Shown here: positions 9,477 through 18,304 of the stretch, piece by piece
Numbering within the stretch: position 1 is the first letter of the stretch
Layout of the letters: each line of letters opens with the position of its first letter
Source: Ruminiclostridium cellulolyticum H10
GTDB lineage: Bacteria > Bacillota > Clostridia > Acetivibrionales > DSM-1351
Length of the DNA stretch: 64,000 nucleotides
Assembly (NCBI RefSeq): GCF_000022065.1
Contig: NC_011898.1
Coordinates: forward strand, 1,976,501 to 2,040,500
Reading direction: 5' to 3'
Made by a program: the position numbers and the translations under genes
The notes under the pieces: model-generated
The model's database searches: none
The model's input: the letters and a program-made list of their open reading frames with translations, nothing else
Told to the model about the DNA's origin: nothing

Positions 9477-9505
9477 ATTTTATGTTAATTCTTGATTAAA
9501 AGCAA
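9477..9505 (-). promoter_or_regulatory. SigA-type promoter of the YesMN-like pair
   Basis: On the minus strand TTGCTT (9500-9505) and TAAAAT (9477-9482) are separated by 17 bp, about 40 nt before the kinase start. Good match by sequence; no start-site data. Confidence 0.6.
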
Positions 9506-9596
9506 GTTATGTCTACTAACAGGTAAAATTTTTATATAAGAATATCACCATATGTTTTCGTTGTAGTTAACATAAAATAATTATTCTTTCCATTAT

Positions 9597-9648
9597 AAAA
9601 AGACTACCACAAAACAATTTTGAATCGTTGTCTTGTGACAGTCTTTTA
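9597..9648 (-). terminator. Intrinsic terminator of terC
   Basis: AAAAGACT..CACAA..ACAA pairs with TTGT..TTGTG..AGTCTTTT, an imperfect long hairpin ending in a T run on the minus strand, 20 nt after the terC stop. Confidence 0.7.
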
Positions 9649-9667
9649 TAATCAAAATTCAGAAGGA

Positions 9668-10507
9668 TTATCCTTGTTTTATTTCTTTTTTCCTTCCGCT
9701 AAACAAAACTGATAGTATTATACTTGAAGCAAGTACAAAGAATATTATTCCCACTGAAAGTTCAATAGGTATTTTAATGTCAAACATAAGCACTGACAGT
9801 TTTACTCCAGTAAATACCAGAATCAGTGCTACACCGTACTTAACATACTTGAATTTTTCATGTAGATTACCAAGTACAAAATACATACTTCTAAGCCCCA
9901 ATATGGCGAATATGTTTGAGGTGTAAACAATAAAAGGATCGGTTGTTACAGAAAATATGGCAGGGATTGAGTCTACAGCAAATATAATGTCTGTAAATTC
10001 TATTAAAATCAGAACAGCAAACAAAGGCGTAGCATATAGAATTTTGTTCTTTCTGACGAAGAATTTATCTCCTTCCACCTTGTCAGTAACCGGAATAATT
10101 TTACCAAGAATTTTTATTATTTTACTATCCTTTACAGCATTATTATCTTCATTGTTAAAAATCATTCTTACTCCGCTAATTATGAGAATAGCTCCAAATA
10201 CATAGAGAACCCAGTGGAACATATTTACAATTGTAACCCCAAGTAAAACAAATATAAGCCTTAGTATCAGTGCTCCCAATATACCGTAGTTCAAAACCCG
10301 TCTTTGATATTCCAGTTTTATACCAAAGCTGCTGAATACCATAATAAACAAAAACAGATTGTCAATACTCAAGCTTTTTTCAATTACGAAACCGCCCAGA
10401 AACTCCAATGCCGGTTCCTTGCCCTTAAATACATAAATCCCTAAATTAAATATCAATGCCAATCCAATCCAGAACATAACCCACTTTAGTGCTTTTTTTG
10501 TAGACAT
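9668..10507 (-). CDS. terC: TerC/Alx family membrane protein, probable Mn2+ exporter
   Basis: Integral membrane protein of 279 residues with about 8-9 hydrophobic helices. Family motifs include FVIEKSLSIDNLF near residue 42 and IEFTDIIFAVDSIPAIF near residue 170; both carry the acidic residues thought to bind metal. Alx/TerC proteins of this type export manganese, which agrees with the yybP-ykoY riboswitch found in its leader. The start ATG has AGGAGGATA upstream. It appears monocistronic, with a terminator 20 nt after the stop. Confidence 0.92.
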   Translation of the reverse strand: MSTKKALKWVMFWIGLALIFNLGIYVFKGKEPALEFLGGFVIEKSLSIDNLFLFIMVFSSFGIKLEYQRRVLNYGILGALILRLIFVLLGVTIVNMFHWVLYVFGAILIISGVRMIFNNEDNNAVKDSKIIKILGKIIPVTDKVEGDKFFVRKNKILYATPLFAVLILIEFTDIIFAVDSIPAIFSVTTDPFIVYTSNIFAILGLRSMYFVLGNLHEKFKYVKYGVALILVFTGVKLSVLMFDIKIPIELSVGIIFFVLASSIILSVLFSGRKKEIKQG

Positions 10508-10538
10508 TCATTATCCTCCTGTTTTTTTGTACATTTAT

Positions 10539-10583
10539 AAAAAAGACTTTTAACATAATCAGTTTCAGATTATGTTAAAAGTC
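10539..10583 (-). terminator. Regulated terminator of the terC riboswitch
   Basis: A perfect 16-bp stem (10545-10560 with 10568-10583), loop of 7, followed by six U. Its 5' arm contains the CTTTTAAC that also forms the 3' strand of aptamer helix P1, so the two folds exclude each other. Confidence 0.9.
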
Positions 10584-10665
10584 TCGTTAACCATTAAGGA
10601 AACAAAGCCAGATGCGGGTGCATCATGATGTTGACTTAGTTATTAAAAACTACTCCCTTTTAACA
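10539..10665 (-). ncRNA. yybP-ykoY Mn2+ riboswitch upstream of terC
   Basis: Read on the minus strand, the leader holds the hallmarks of the yybP-ykoY aptamer: GGGAGTAG at the 5' side, GCACCCGCATCTGGC in the middle and GTTAACGAGAC at the 3' side. P1 is a perfect 8-bp helix between GTTAAAAG (complement of 10657-10664) and CTTTTAAC (complement of 10574-10581). The expression platform is the terminator at 10545-10583. A TATAAT -10 lies just upstream near 10672-10679. Known members bind Mn2+ and turn genes on. Confidence 0.9.
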
Positions 10666-10811
10666 AGTTTATTATAGTATATGCAATATATTTGCGTCTA
10701 TTAAGAGAATGTTAATTCTATGTTAATAAGTTCTATTAAAGTCATCAGCACGTGTTAGTTACAATAATTGGCAATTTATGCATTGATCGATAAGGTTTTT
10801 AGCTTTTTCGT

Positions 10812-13661
10812 CTAAAAGGTAGATATTGCTCCAAGAAGATACTTCTTGAGTAATGCAAGGTCAATTGCATTAACAGATTCATCTTTATTTACATCTGCTC
10901 TGACACAGCTCTCCGAATCCAATTCCAAAGCACCGAGCAGGTATTTTTTCATTAATGCAAAGTCGATTGCATCAACAGTTCCACTGCCGTCTACATCTCC
11001 GAGATTGATACTGATAACAACAGGTTCGACTCCATACTTGAGTTCACCCTTTATGTAACCTGTAATTTTAGTATTGTCCCCAAGTTCAGCCATTTTTGAA
11101 TTATATGAATAGTCGTTTGACTGGTCATAAGGCGATGCTCCCTCAATTCTGAATGGTATGGCCCCGGTACTCCCCCCCGGTGCAAGCTTTCCAGCCTCGC
11201 TTGTAAATCCGATTTCACAATAGGTGTCAGCACCCGGAACAGGATTGCTTATGTTTGAAAAATTACCAATGACATTTCCGGTTCCTAAAGCTGCGTATTC
11301 GCATGTAAAGGAATTCTGCTGGTTCCCGTCATTTGTGAACCAATATTTTACTTTTATGTCCGACAAATTAATAGGAACTGTTCCGGTATTTTTAATATTT
11401 ATTGAAGACCTTATGGTATTTTTTGTACCATCCGAAGTACCGCTCTTATACGAGACACTTATTGACGGCGGAGTATTATCAGGGTTTTCCGGTTCAGTTG
11501 AAGGGTCAAGCTTTGGAGCTTCTTCTCCATATACCAAGGTCCCATCCAGATACACAGGTACATTCTTGGTTACTGCATATGTACTTGTTAGATTCTTCAT
11601 GCTGTAGTCATTGGAAGAATCCCAATGAGTTAAGTAATTTGAATCCTGTTTTGCACGGAAAGATATTTGAAGCTCTCTGTCTCCATATATTTTGCTTCCG
11701 CTCCAGTCAAATTCATAATAATATGTTCCTGCCTCATCCCATTTGAAAGGCCCTGTGTACTTAATAGGCTCCTGCTGCATGGAAATCTGTTCGTCATACT
11801 CTACTGCAAAAATAACATCGTCTATACCTTGTCCGCTTTTTAACAATTCATCAATATTAAAGAAATATCTTGCCTTCATTCCTGTTTCGTAATGAGGTGG
11901 CTGACATGATTCATTATGAATCCTTAGAACTACCTGTGTACTGTCAGCAGTTTCCCTTGCTACACGGGCTTCGCAGTAGTAATCATCGGCTCTTGGTTCC
12001 TTTGGAGGGAAATCTGCTATTGGCTCTTGTCCCTGACCGTAGTAATTAAATAGTCCGGCACAAGCACCTACAAAGGCAGCATTATAGTCAACTGCAACTT
12101 CATTATATGCATACTCGGTAGTTGAATCTATATGATAATCACTTGCGTCTGGTCCACCAGACAATGCACCCCATAAAATATGCCTGTGTTCCTCAGGATC
12201 GTTCATACTGTTCGTTTTTGAGCCATGTGCTGCTCTGTGGTGCGGATGACGTGCAGATGGAAGCCCCTGCTCATAGCCGTAACCTACTATATAGGAATAT
12301 CCCATAGGATTTCTTCCCATAATGTATTCCATCTGGCTCTTTGCCCATTCACCGAAATCAGTTCTTTCAGGGTGGTGTTTCATATACACAAGGGCACATA
12401 ATTGTGCGGCTGTATTGTAACGGGCAGATCCCCAACCGTTTATCATAGTATATCCGGCGGGTGATGTTTTATAATAGTTATGGTCATTTGGGTCTGTATG
12501 CTTTGCTACACCGCCGGACAAGTATTCTACGTTCCAGCTTGCAATAAAGTTGAATAGTTCATTTTCAGGTAATAGTTCATTTAGCTTTAAAAATGTTCCG
12601 CCCCATACAGCATCCCAGCAATGAGTCCATGAATTGTACCATGTATTTGTGTTATATGTTTCAGGTATTATTCTTTTCATATATCCGGTATAGTTTCCCT
12701 GTGCATCAACAGAGTCAATATCTTTTATGTAGTCCATATTTCCAGTACACTGATAAAGCCATACAGCAGCCCAAGCCAGCTCATCTTCATCATAGTCAGA
12801 AGTATAGTAGCCGTCCCCAGCTGCCTTACCCCTGTACTTCTTTGCGAATTCATACAAGGCTTTTGCTACCTTCAAGCACTCTTCTGCATATTGTGGGTCC
12901 GAATCCTTAAAATTCAGGTATGATGTACAAAGTGCAGCAGCAGTACTGGCACATACATCACTTCCCGGAGTTTCAGCAGTAGCAAAATCAGCAGGTCTGG
13001 ACTTTTGATACTCTTCGGGATATAGTTCCGGCGGTCCCCAGTAACAGTGATCGACGTCACCTTCCCCTACCATATAGCAGAATGCAATCAGATTTCCGTC
13101 CTTGTCAAGATAGGAGCAACGCAAAAAGGTATCAGTAAAATATTTTAAAATATCAATTATATGCTGTTCTTCTCCTATTGCCTTGTAGGAATCCCTGAAT
13201 TCATAAAAGCCCCAGCCAAGAGTACCGGCAGTATAGCTCTGTGGAAGGCCGAAACGCACATGATCGCCTGCATCATGGAACCCTCCGTGTACATCTACTG
13301 TTCCGTCTCCATCGGGATCAAGTATGCTCTTATACTTTTCTATAAAAGCAGCGGACAGGTTAGTGTTTTTTAACGGAATTTTCGCGTCCCCTTCATGGCA
13401 AGAACCTCTCCACTCAAGCCTGCCGCCCTTGTCATAACCGGCTTCTTCACCGCATTTTTCCGCGTCATAGAAGTAAAGTGATTTTTGCAGAGCTTCTGCA
13501 AAGTTGAAATAGTTAAAATTCTCCCAGCCTTCAGCCGGTGTAAAAGAAGATGGCGGTGCTTCCGCCGATACCGTAAACGCAGACATAATCTGTCCTGCAA
13601 TAAAAGCAATGATCAACAAGACAGACAGCCTTTTTTTCCTTTCCTTTTGTACTTTCGACAT
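10812..13661 (-). CDS. Cellulosomal GH9 cellulase with CBM3 modules and dockerin
   Basis: Secreted beta-1,4-glucanase of 949 residues. In order: signal peptide (~1-34), GH9 catalytic domain (~47-545), a CBM3c-like module (~560-700), a Pro/Glu linker, a second CBM3 (~735-870) and a C-terminal type I dockerin (888-949). GH9 catalytic residues are visible: Asp130/Asp133 in HDAGDH and the Glu of YNEVAVDYN, plus the substrate-binding HPHHRAAHGS. Both dockerin repeats have Ala-Ile at the recognition positions, as in C. cellulolyticum. The GH9-CBM3c pairing is typical of processive endoglucanases. Start ATG has AAGGGGGAG upstream. It stands alone, not in a cel operon. Confidence 0.95.
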   Translation of the reverse strand: MSKVQKERKKRLSVLLIIAFIAGQIMSAFTVSAEAPPSSFTPAEGWENFNYFNFAEALQKSLYFYDAEKCGEEAGYDKGGRLEWRGSCHEGDAKIPLKNTNLSAAFIEKYKSILDPDGDGTVDVHGGFHDAGDHVRFGLPQSYTAGTLGWGFYEFRDSYKAIGEEQHIIDILKYFTDTFLRCSYLDKDGNLIAFCYMVGEGDVDHCYWGPPELYPEEYQKSRPADFATAETPGSDVCASTAAALCTSYLNFKDSDPQYAEECLKVAKALYEFAKKYRGKAAGDGYYTSDYDEDELAWAAVWLYQCTGNMDYIKDIDSVDAQGNYTGYMKRIIPETYNTNTWYNSWTHCWDAVWGGTFLKLNELLPENELFNFIASWNVEYLSGGVAKHTDPNDHNYYKTSPAGYTMINGWGSARYNTAAQLCALVYMKHHPERTDFGEWAKSQMEYIMGRNPMGYSYIVGYGYEQGLPSARHPHHRAAHGSKTNSMNDPEEHRHILWGALSGGPDASDYHIDSTTEYAYNEVAVDYNAAFVGACAGLFNYYGQGQEPIADFPPKEPRADDYYCEARVARETADSTQVVLRIHNESCQPPHYETGMKARYFFNIDELLKSGQGIDDVIFAVEYDEQISMQQEPIKYTGPFKWDEAGTYYYEFDWSGSKIYGDRELQISFRAKQDSNYLTHWDSSNDYSMKNLTSTYAVTKNVPVYLDGTLVYGEEAPKLDPSTEPENPDNTPPSISVSYKSGTSDGTKNTIRSSINIKNTGTVPINLSDIKVKYWFTNDGNQQNSFTCEYAALGTGNVIGNFSNISNPVPGADTYCEIGFTSEAGKLAPGGSTGAIPFRIEGASPYDQSNDYSYNSKMAELGDNTKITGYIKGELKYGVEPVVISINLGDVDGSGTVDAIDFALMKKYLLGALELDSESCVRADVNKDESVNAIDLALLKKYLLGAISTF

Positions 13662-13708
13662 TTTTTAACTCCCCCTTAAAAAATAATAATTTGGATTAAA
13701 TATACCCT

Positions 13709-13758
13709 GAACTCTTTTAGCCTTATTATGGTAAAAAGAGTTCTCTGCAACAATTATA
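13709..13758 (-). promoter_or_regulatory. GH9 promoter -10 and 5'-terminal hairpin
   Basis: TATAAT on the minus strand (13753-13758) is followed after about 9 nt by a perfect 10-bp stem, GAACTCTTTT / AAAAGAGTTC (13709-13718 with 13734-13743, 15-nt loop). The hairpin would occupy the extreme 5' end of the message. No good -35 is seen. Confidence 0.55.
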
Positions 13759-13942
13759 CCAAATTAATACATTAATAAAATAACATTGCAAAAGGTTGTA
13801 CAAAAAATTCAAAATATTCTATATAACAACATATATTAATGAAACCTACTGAAATCAGTATAGATAACATAATTTTCAATTATATTTGGTATAATGTTAC
13901 TTGAATATAAGCATTTTAAACACTAAGGTGGTTCAATTTAAT

Positions 13943-14776
13943 ATGATAACAACATCAATCGTAATTTTACTTATTTCCGTATTAGCAGGCTTTCTAGGCT
14001 CACTGCTTGGGCTTGGAGGAGGAATTATTATCACTCCTGCACTTACACTTTTGCTTGGAATTGATATTAAATATGCAATAGGAGCGAGTATTATTTCCGT
14101 GATAGCAACTTCCAGCGGTTCCGCCGTTGCATACCTAAAAGACAGAATAACAAATGTCCGGGTCGCAATGTTTCTCGAAATTGCAACAACTATAGGAGCC
14201 CTAACTGGTGCTTTTATAGCAGGGTTGGTTAGCACCAAATACCTGTATCTAATATTTGGGTTCCTTCTATTATACTCTGCTATTAATATGTTTAAAAAAA
14301 GAAAGCAGGAGCTGCCAAGGGACATTTCCCCCTCCCCTCTGTCCCAAAAATTAAACCTCAGCGGTGCTTATTATGACAAGGCACTCTCCGAAACTGTAGA
14401 ATACAATGTGACCGGGGTTTATGGCGGGTTTGGGATGATGTATGTCGCAGGAGTCATTTCAGGACTTCTTGGAATAGGCAGCGGTATTTTCAAAGTAATG
14501 GCCATGGACTCTTTTATGAAGCTGCCAATGAAGGTTTCAACGGCAACTAGTAACTTTATGATTGGTGTCACTGCCGCCGCAAGTGCAGGAATTTACCTCT
14601 CAAGAGGAAACATTGATCCCAGTATTGCCGCACCTGTGGCATTGGGTGTTCTTTTAGGTGCTTCTGTGGGAACAAAAGTAATGCAGAGGTTAAAAAGTTC
14701 AACACTTAGATTGGTTTTCATACCCGTTTTACTATATGTATCAATACAGATGATAGTTAAAGGAGTGAAATTGTGA
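13943..14776 (+). CDS. TauE/SafE family anion exporter
   Basis: Integral membrane protein of 277 residues with about 8 helices, sulfite exporter TauE/SafE family (Pfam TauE). The first helix has the typical LGSLLGLGGGIIITPAL, repeated in the second half as GLLGIGSGIFKV. The frame can be read from TTG at 13901, but a TATAAT -10 at 13890-13895 leaves no room for that start; AAGGTGG at 13925-13931 serves the ATG at 13943. It overlaps the following DUF1634 gene by 4 nt (GTGA). These two families are regularly paired and probably work together in export of sulfite or a related anion; the actual substrate is not shown. Confidence 0.87.
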   Translation: MITTSIVILLISVLAGFLGSLLGLGGGIIITPALTLLLGIDIKYAIGASIISVIATSSGSAVAYLKDRITNVRVAMFLEIATTIGALTGAFIAGLVSTKYLYLIFGFLLLYSAINMFKKRKQELPRDISPSPLSQKLNLSGAYYDKALSETVEYNVTGVYGGFGMMYVAGVISGLLGIGSGIFKVMAMDSFMKLPMKVSTATSNFMIGVTAAASAGIYLSRGNIDPSIAAPVALGVLLGASVGTKVMQRLKSSTLRLVFIPVLLYVSIQMIVKGVKL

Positions 14777-15129
14777 AATCCAAGATTGAAAGCTCTGAGA
14801 TATTTATAAGCAAAATTCTGAGAATCGGAGTAATCGCCAGTGCCATTGTAATAGCAGCAGGGCTTATACTGCTTTTTATAACGGGTAAAAGCGGTTATCC
14901 GGGAAGCTCTTTTCCAACCTCATTGGGTGATATTCTCACCGGATTGGTGGTTTTAAAACCTTACGCAATAATTCTTACGGGATTATTGATTTTAATTATA
15001 ACCCCGGTCTTTAGGGTTGGCGTATCCATTTTTACTTTCCTGAAAGAGAAAGATTATATGTATGTAATTATAACAACCGTTGTTTTTGTAATATTGATTA
15101 TTAGTTTCTTACTTGGCAAGGTAGAATAA
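14773..15129 (+). CDS. DUF1634 small membrane protein
   Basis: 118 residues with three hydrophobic helices (about 16-37, 57-78, 95-115), matching the DUF1634 family that accompanies TauE/SafE exporters. Start is GTG overlapping the TGA of the exporter gene, with AGGAG about 8 nt upstream, so translation is coupled. Function unknown; a partner or accessory subunit of the exporter is likely from context. Confidence 0.8.
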   Translation: MKSKIESSEIFISKILRIGVIASAIVIAAGLILLFITGKSGYPGSSFPTSLGDILTGLVVLKPYAIILTGLLILIITPVFRVGVSIFTFLKEKDYMYVIITTVVFVILIISFLLGKVE

Positions 15130-15136
15130 ATATACA

Positions 15137-15271
15137 AGGGGCTGTTCAAAACAGATAATTTTTTTGTTTTAACACTGGTATTCCCGTATAAAATTATATC
15201 AATGATTGCTTACAGGATATAATTTATACTCTAAGTTAAAAAAGATAAAAATTAATTTTGTGACAACCCCT
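15137..15271. repeat. 135-bp MITE-like element with terminal inverted repeats
   Basis: The ends AGGGGCTGTTCAAAA and (inverted) AGGGGTTGTCACAAAA face each other, each continuing into a T-rich TAATTTTT stretch. There is no reading frame inside. It lies between two convergent genes. A clear target-site duplication was not found, so the mobile origin is tentative. Confidence 0.45.
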
Positions 15272-15277
15272 CTTTTA

Positions 15278-16381
15278 TTAATCACATACTGTTATACCTC
15301 TAGGGCCCTTGCCAACTGCTACGGTAGCGATTACGACATTGGATTTAGCATCTACTACAGTTACGTTACCTGACCCGGCATTAGTAACAAAAACATATTT
15401 GCCGTCCTTGGATATCGCAACACCGTGTGCTTTTGAACCTGCTGCAATGGTTGCGGCAACATCCAGAGTTTCCGTTTTTATAACACTTATGCTATCGCTT
15501 CCCGTATTTGCAACATAAATGAATTTACCATCAGGTGTAACAAAATCCTGAACGGGGGTTTTTCCTACCGGAATTGATTTTTTGACGCTCATAGTGGATG
15601 TATCAATAACGTCTACCCTGTTTTCGTCACCGATTGTTACAAAGACCTGCTTATTATCCGGTGTTACTGCTACCTGAGCAGGTTTTTTGCCTACCTTTAT
15701 CGTCTTAATGACTTTGTTGGAACTCAAATCAATAACTGATATGTCATTTGAATTTGAATTAGCTACATAAAGATTTTTCCCATCCGGGGACATTCTTAGC
15801 CCGTGAGGCATTTTACCAACGGGAATTTTATTCTTTACAGTCCCCGTAGCAATATCAACAACGTAAACATTCCCTTTTTTATCTGAACCACTCATTTCCC
15901 CTGTTTCTGCCATTTCAGTTACTGTAACATATGCCGTTTTGGAATCTTTGGAAAATATGATGTGTTTTGGCCCTTCTCTAACTTTAATTGTTTTTGTAAT
16001 TTTATTTGTTTTAGTATCAATTGCAGACACGGTGTTACTTTTATTTTCTACAACAAAAACAAAGTTTCTGTCAGGTGTGACCTGAACATTATGGGGGCCT
16101 TTTCCCACAGGAATACTGGCTGTAGTCTGCATTGTAGCTACATTTACGGCAGATACGGAAGATTCATCCTCATTTGCCGTATAGAAATAATACTGTGACA
16201 TATTATTTATTTCTGATTGTGTAGTGTTCTTAGTAGGCGTCTGTAAAGCATTTTCAAGGTTACTTTGAATAGACTGACTTCCGGAATTATTCGGAGGCTC
16301 TTGTAATACTTTTTGTGAACAGGCTGTCAGTGTTAATAGCAACATTGATGCAAATAATGAAATAGCTCTTTTTTTCATCAT
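15278..16381 (-). CDS. YVTN-repeat beta-propeller lipoprotein
   Basis: Secreted lipoprotein of 367 residues; lipobox LLTLTAC. After a Ser/Gln-rich linker, the body (from about residue 70) is a set of ~42-residue repeats, each with a core such as VSVIDLSSNKVIKTI or VYVANTGSDSISVIKT. These are YVTN/NHL-like blades making a seven-bladed propeller on the cell surface. No catalytic residues are recognisable, so a binding or scaffold function is likely but unknown. The frame is open to 16465; GGAGG at about 16386 places the start at ATG 16381 or the adjacent ATG 16378. Confidence 0.85.
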   Translation of the reverse strand: MMKKRAISLFASMLLLTLTACSQKVLQEPPNNSGSQSIQSNLENALQTPTKNTTQSEINNMSQYYFYTANEDESSVSAVNVATMQTTASIPVGKGPHNVQVTPDRNFVFVVENKSNTVSAIDTKTNKITKTIKVREGPKHIIFSKDSKTAYVTVTEMAETGEMSGSDKKGNVYVVDIATGTVKNKIPVGKMPHGLRMSPDGKNLYVANSNSNDISVIDLSSNKVIKTIKVGKKPAQVAVTPDNKQVFVTIGDENRVDVIDTSTMSVKKSIPVGKTPVQDFVTPDGKFIYVANTGSDSISVIKTETLDVAATIAAGSKAHGVAISKDGKYVFVTNAGSGNVTVVDAKSNVVIATVAVGKGPRGITVCD

Positions 16382-16519
16382 GCTTCCTCCATTAATTAAT
16401 ATTCTAATGTACATTATCCGTACATTGAAAAAATTCAATCCATGGAAAAACGAGGTATTAAACAATGAGGGATTCTTGAAAAACCTCCTGATTGCTTGTT
16501 ATTAAGTCATTTTTAAAAT

Positions 16520-17056
16520 TTATATAACTCTTTTTGCACCTATATATAAAGCCTTGTATTGGGATAGTTTTTGTATACGGACAGAACCTTTTGAAGAGGA
16601 TGCATGGATGAAATTATCACCGCCTAAATAAATTCCTACATGGTCGATTGCTCCCGCCCTATTTCTTGAAGAGGCATCAAAAAACAGTATATCCCCTGCT
16701 TTCAATGCATCTCTTGATACTTTTTTACCGTTTGAGTACATGCTTTGAGCAGATCTGCTTAGTTCGATACCGAAATTCTTATAAACGTATCCGATAAAAC
16801 CTGAACAGTCAAAGCCTTTTGGACTTGTTCCACCGTATACATATCTGACTCCAACAAATTCTTTGGCATAATCAACCACCATTCTGATAACATAACTTTC
16901 ATAATCCATACTTTCCGAGATAGGTGTGTTTCTTATATCTATATTAGTTATCATATCTTCTGTCAAACTGTTTGATGCCATTATGTCGGTTGAAGTAAAA
17001 AAAAGTAATAGAACAAAAATACAGCCTGTCAGAAGTTTGCTATATCTGCCTGACAT
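16520..17056 (-). CDS. Secreted NlpC/P60 (C40) cell-wall peptidase
   Basis: 178 residues: signal peptide (~1-27) and one NlpC/P60 domain from about residue 58. The catalytic triad is visible as Cys84 in GFDCSGF, His139 in IDHVGIYLG and His151 in FIHASS. It should cleave D-gamma-glutamyl-diaminopimelate bonds in peptidoglycan stem peptides outside the cell. There is no separate cell-wall-binding module. GGAGGAATT precedes the ATG. Confidence 0.92.
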   Translation of the reverse strand: MSGRYSKLLTGCIFVLLLFFTSTDIMASNSLTEDMITNIDIRNTPISESMDYESYVIRMVVDYAKEFVGVRYVYGGTSPKGFDCSGFIGYVYKNFGIELSRSAQSMYSNGKKVSRDALKAGDILFFDASSRNRAGAIDHVGIYLGGDNFIHASSSKGSVRIQKLSQYKALYIGAKRVI

Positions 17057-17244
17057 TAATTCCTCCTTTTATTGCTTTTATAAAATCACAATTTTTATAA
17101 ATACAGATTGGGAATTCCAATACAAAAAATTTATGGAGTTTTAGCAAAAATTATTCAAAACATTTCTGGAATACTTTTCATGGATAACCTCCAATTGTAA
17201 CTGCATAATATTATTGAATAAAACAAAATACAAGGGTTGATGGA

Positions 17245-18198
17245 ATGCATACCGATAAAAGATTGCTTAAAGCTTATAAAAACGCCAAGCTTCAACTGTT
17301 TGACAACAATTCCAAATATATATTCTTTAGTGATTCCCATAGAGGAGACGACAGTATCTCAGACGAGTTTGCCAGGAACCAGAATATCTTTCGTCATGCT
17401 CTTAATTATTATTTTGAAAACGGGTATGTTTATGTAGAGGCAGGTGACGGTGATGAGCTATGGGAGTATAAAAAGTTCAGGCATATTAGATTAGCTCATA
17501 GCGATGTTTTTATAGTTCTTAAAAAATTCTTTGAAAACAACAGACTTATCATGCTTTATGGTAACCATAATATTTACCTTAAAAATGAGGACTTTGTGAG
17601 TAAGAATTTTTACAGCTATTATGATGATTACAGTCAGGACATTCACGATTTACTCAAAGGAATGACCCCTTTAGAATCCCTTGTATTGAAAAACAAGGCA
17701 ACGGGTCAGGAGATACTTGTTGTTCATGGACATCAGGGAGATTTGTTGAACGATCAGCTTTGGTTTATATCTATGTTTCTGTTACGTTACTTCTGGCGTT
17801 ATATACACGTGATTGGCTTTCATAGTCCGTCTAGTCCTGCCCGAAATCATTTTAAAAGGCATAAAATTGAGAGAAATTATAAAAAATGGATTCAAAAGCA
17901 TAAAATTATGCTCATTTGCGGGCATACGCACAGGCAAAAATTCCCAAAAAGTAAAGAGCTTCCATATTTTAATACCGGCTGTTGCATACATTCAAAAGGT
18001 ATAACAGGTATAGAAATCTTGGAAGGAAAAATATTAATGGTTGATTGGAGAGTCCGTTCAGACAAAAATGGTGTTCTGCAAGTTGAGAGGTATGTTATGA
18101 GAGGCCCGGTACCTATTGAGGAATTTGATATGAACAGCAATCGCGACTATGAAGATTGTATGAATAAAGACTTAAAATACGATGAGGAAGATTGCTGA
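17245..18198 (+). CDS. Metallophosphoesterase
   Basis: Calcineurin-like phosphoesterase of 317 residues. All metal-binding blocks are present: SDSHRGD (Asp-x-His) near residue 30, AGDGDE near 72, GNHN near 110, VVHGHQGD near 155 and CGHTHRQKF near 228. No signal peptide; cytosolic. The layout resembles LpxH/UDP-diacylglucosamine-hydrolase-like and other small phosphodiesterases, but a clostridium has no lipid A, so the substrate is unknown. It precedes the tyrosine recombinase by 106 nt. Confidence 0.85.
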   Translation: MHTDKRLLKAYKNAKLQLFDNNSKYIFFSDSHRGDDSISDEFARNQNIFRHALNYYFENGYVYVEAGDGDELWEYKKFRHIRLAHSDVFIVLKKFFENNRLIMLYGNHNIYLKNEDFVSKNFYSYYDDYSQDIHDLLKGMTPLESLVLKNKATGQEILVVHGHQGDLLNDQLWFISMFLLRYFWRYIHVIGFHSPSSPARNHFKRHKIERNYKKWIQKHKIMLICGHTHRQKFPKSKELPYFNTGCCIHSKGITGIEILEGKILMVDWRVRSDKNGVLQVERYVMRGPVPIEEFDMNSNRDYEDCMNKDLKYDEEDC

Positions 18199-18304
18199 AA
18201 CACAGAGGTATCATATCTTTATAAGCCATTTCTTATGTGATATACTAATATATATATGAATCATTTGGTATTGTATATATTAATATTATATAGGGGTCTT
18301 ACAT

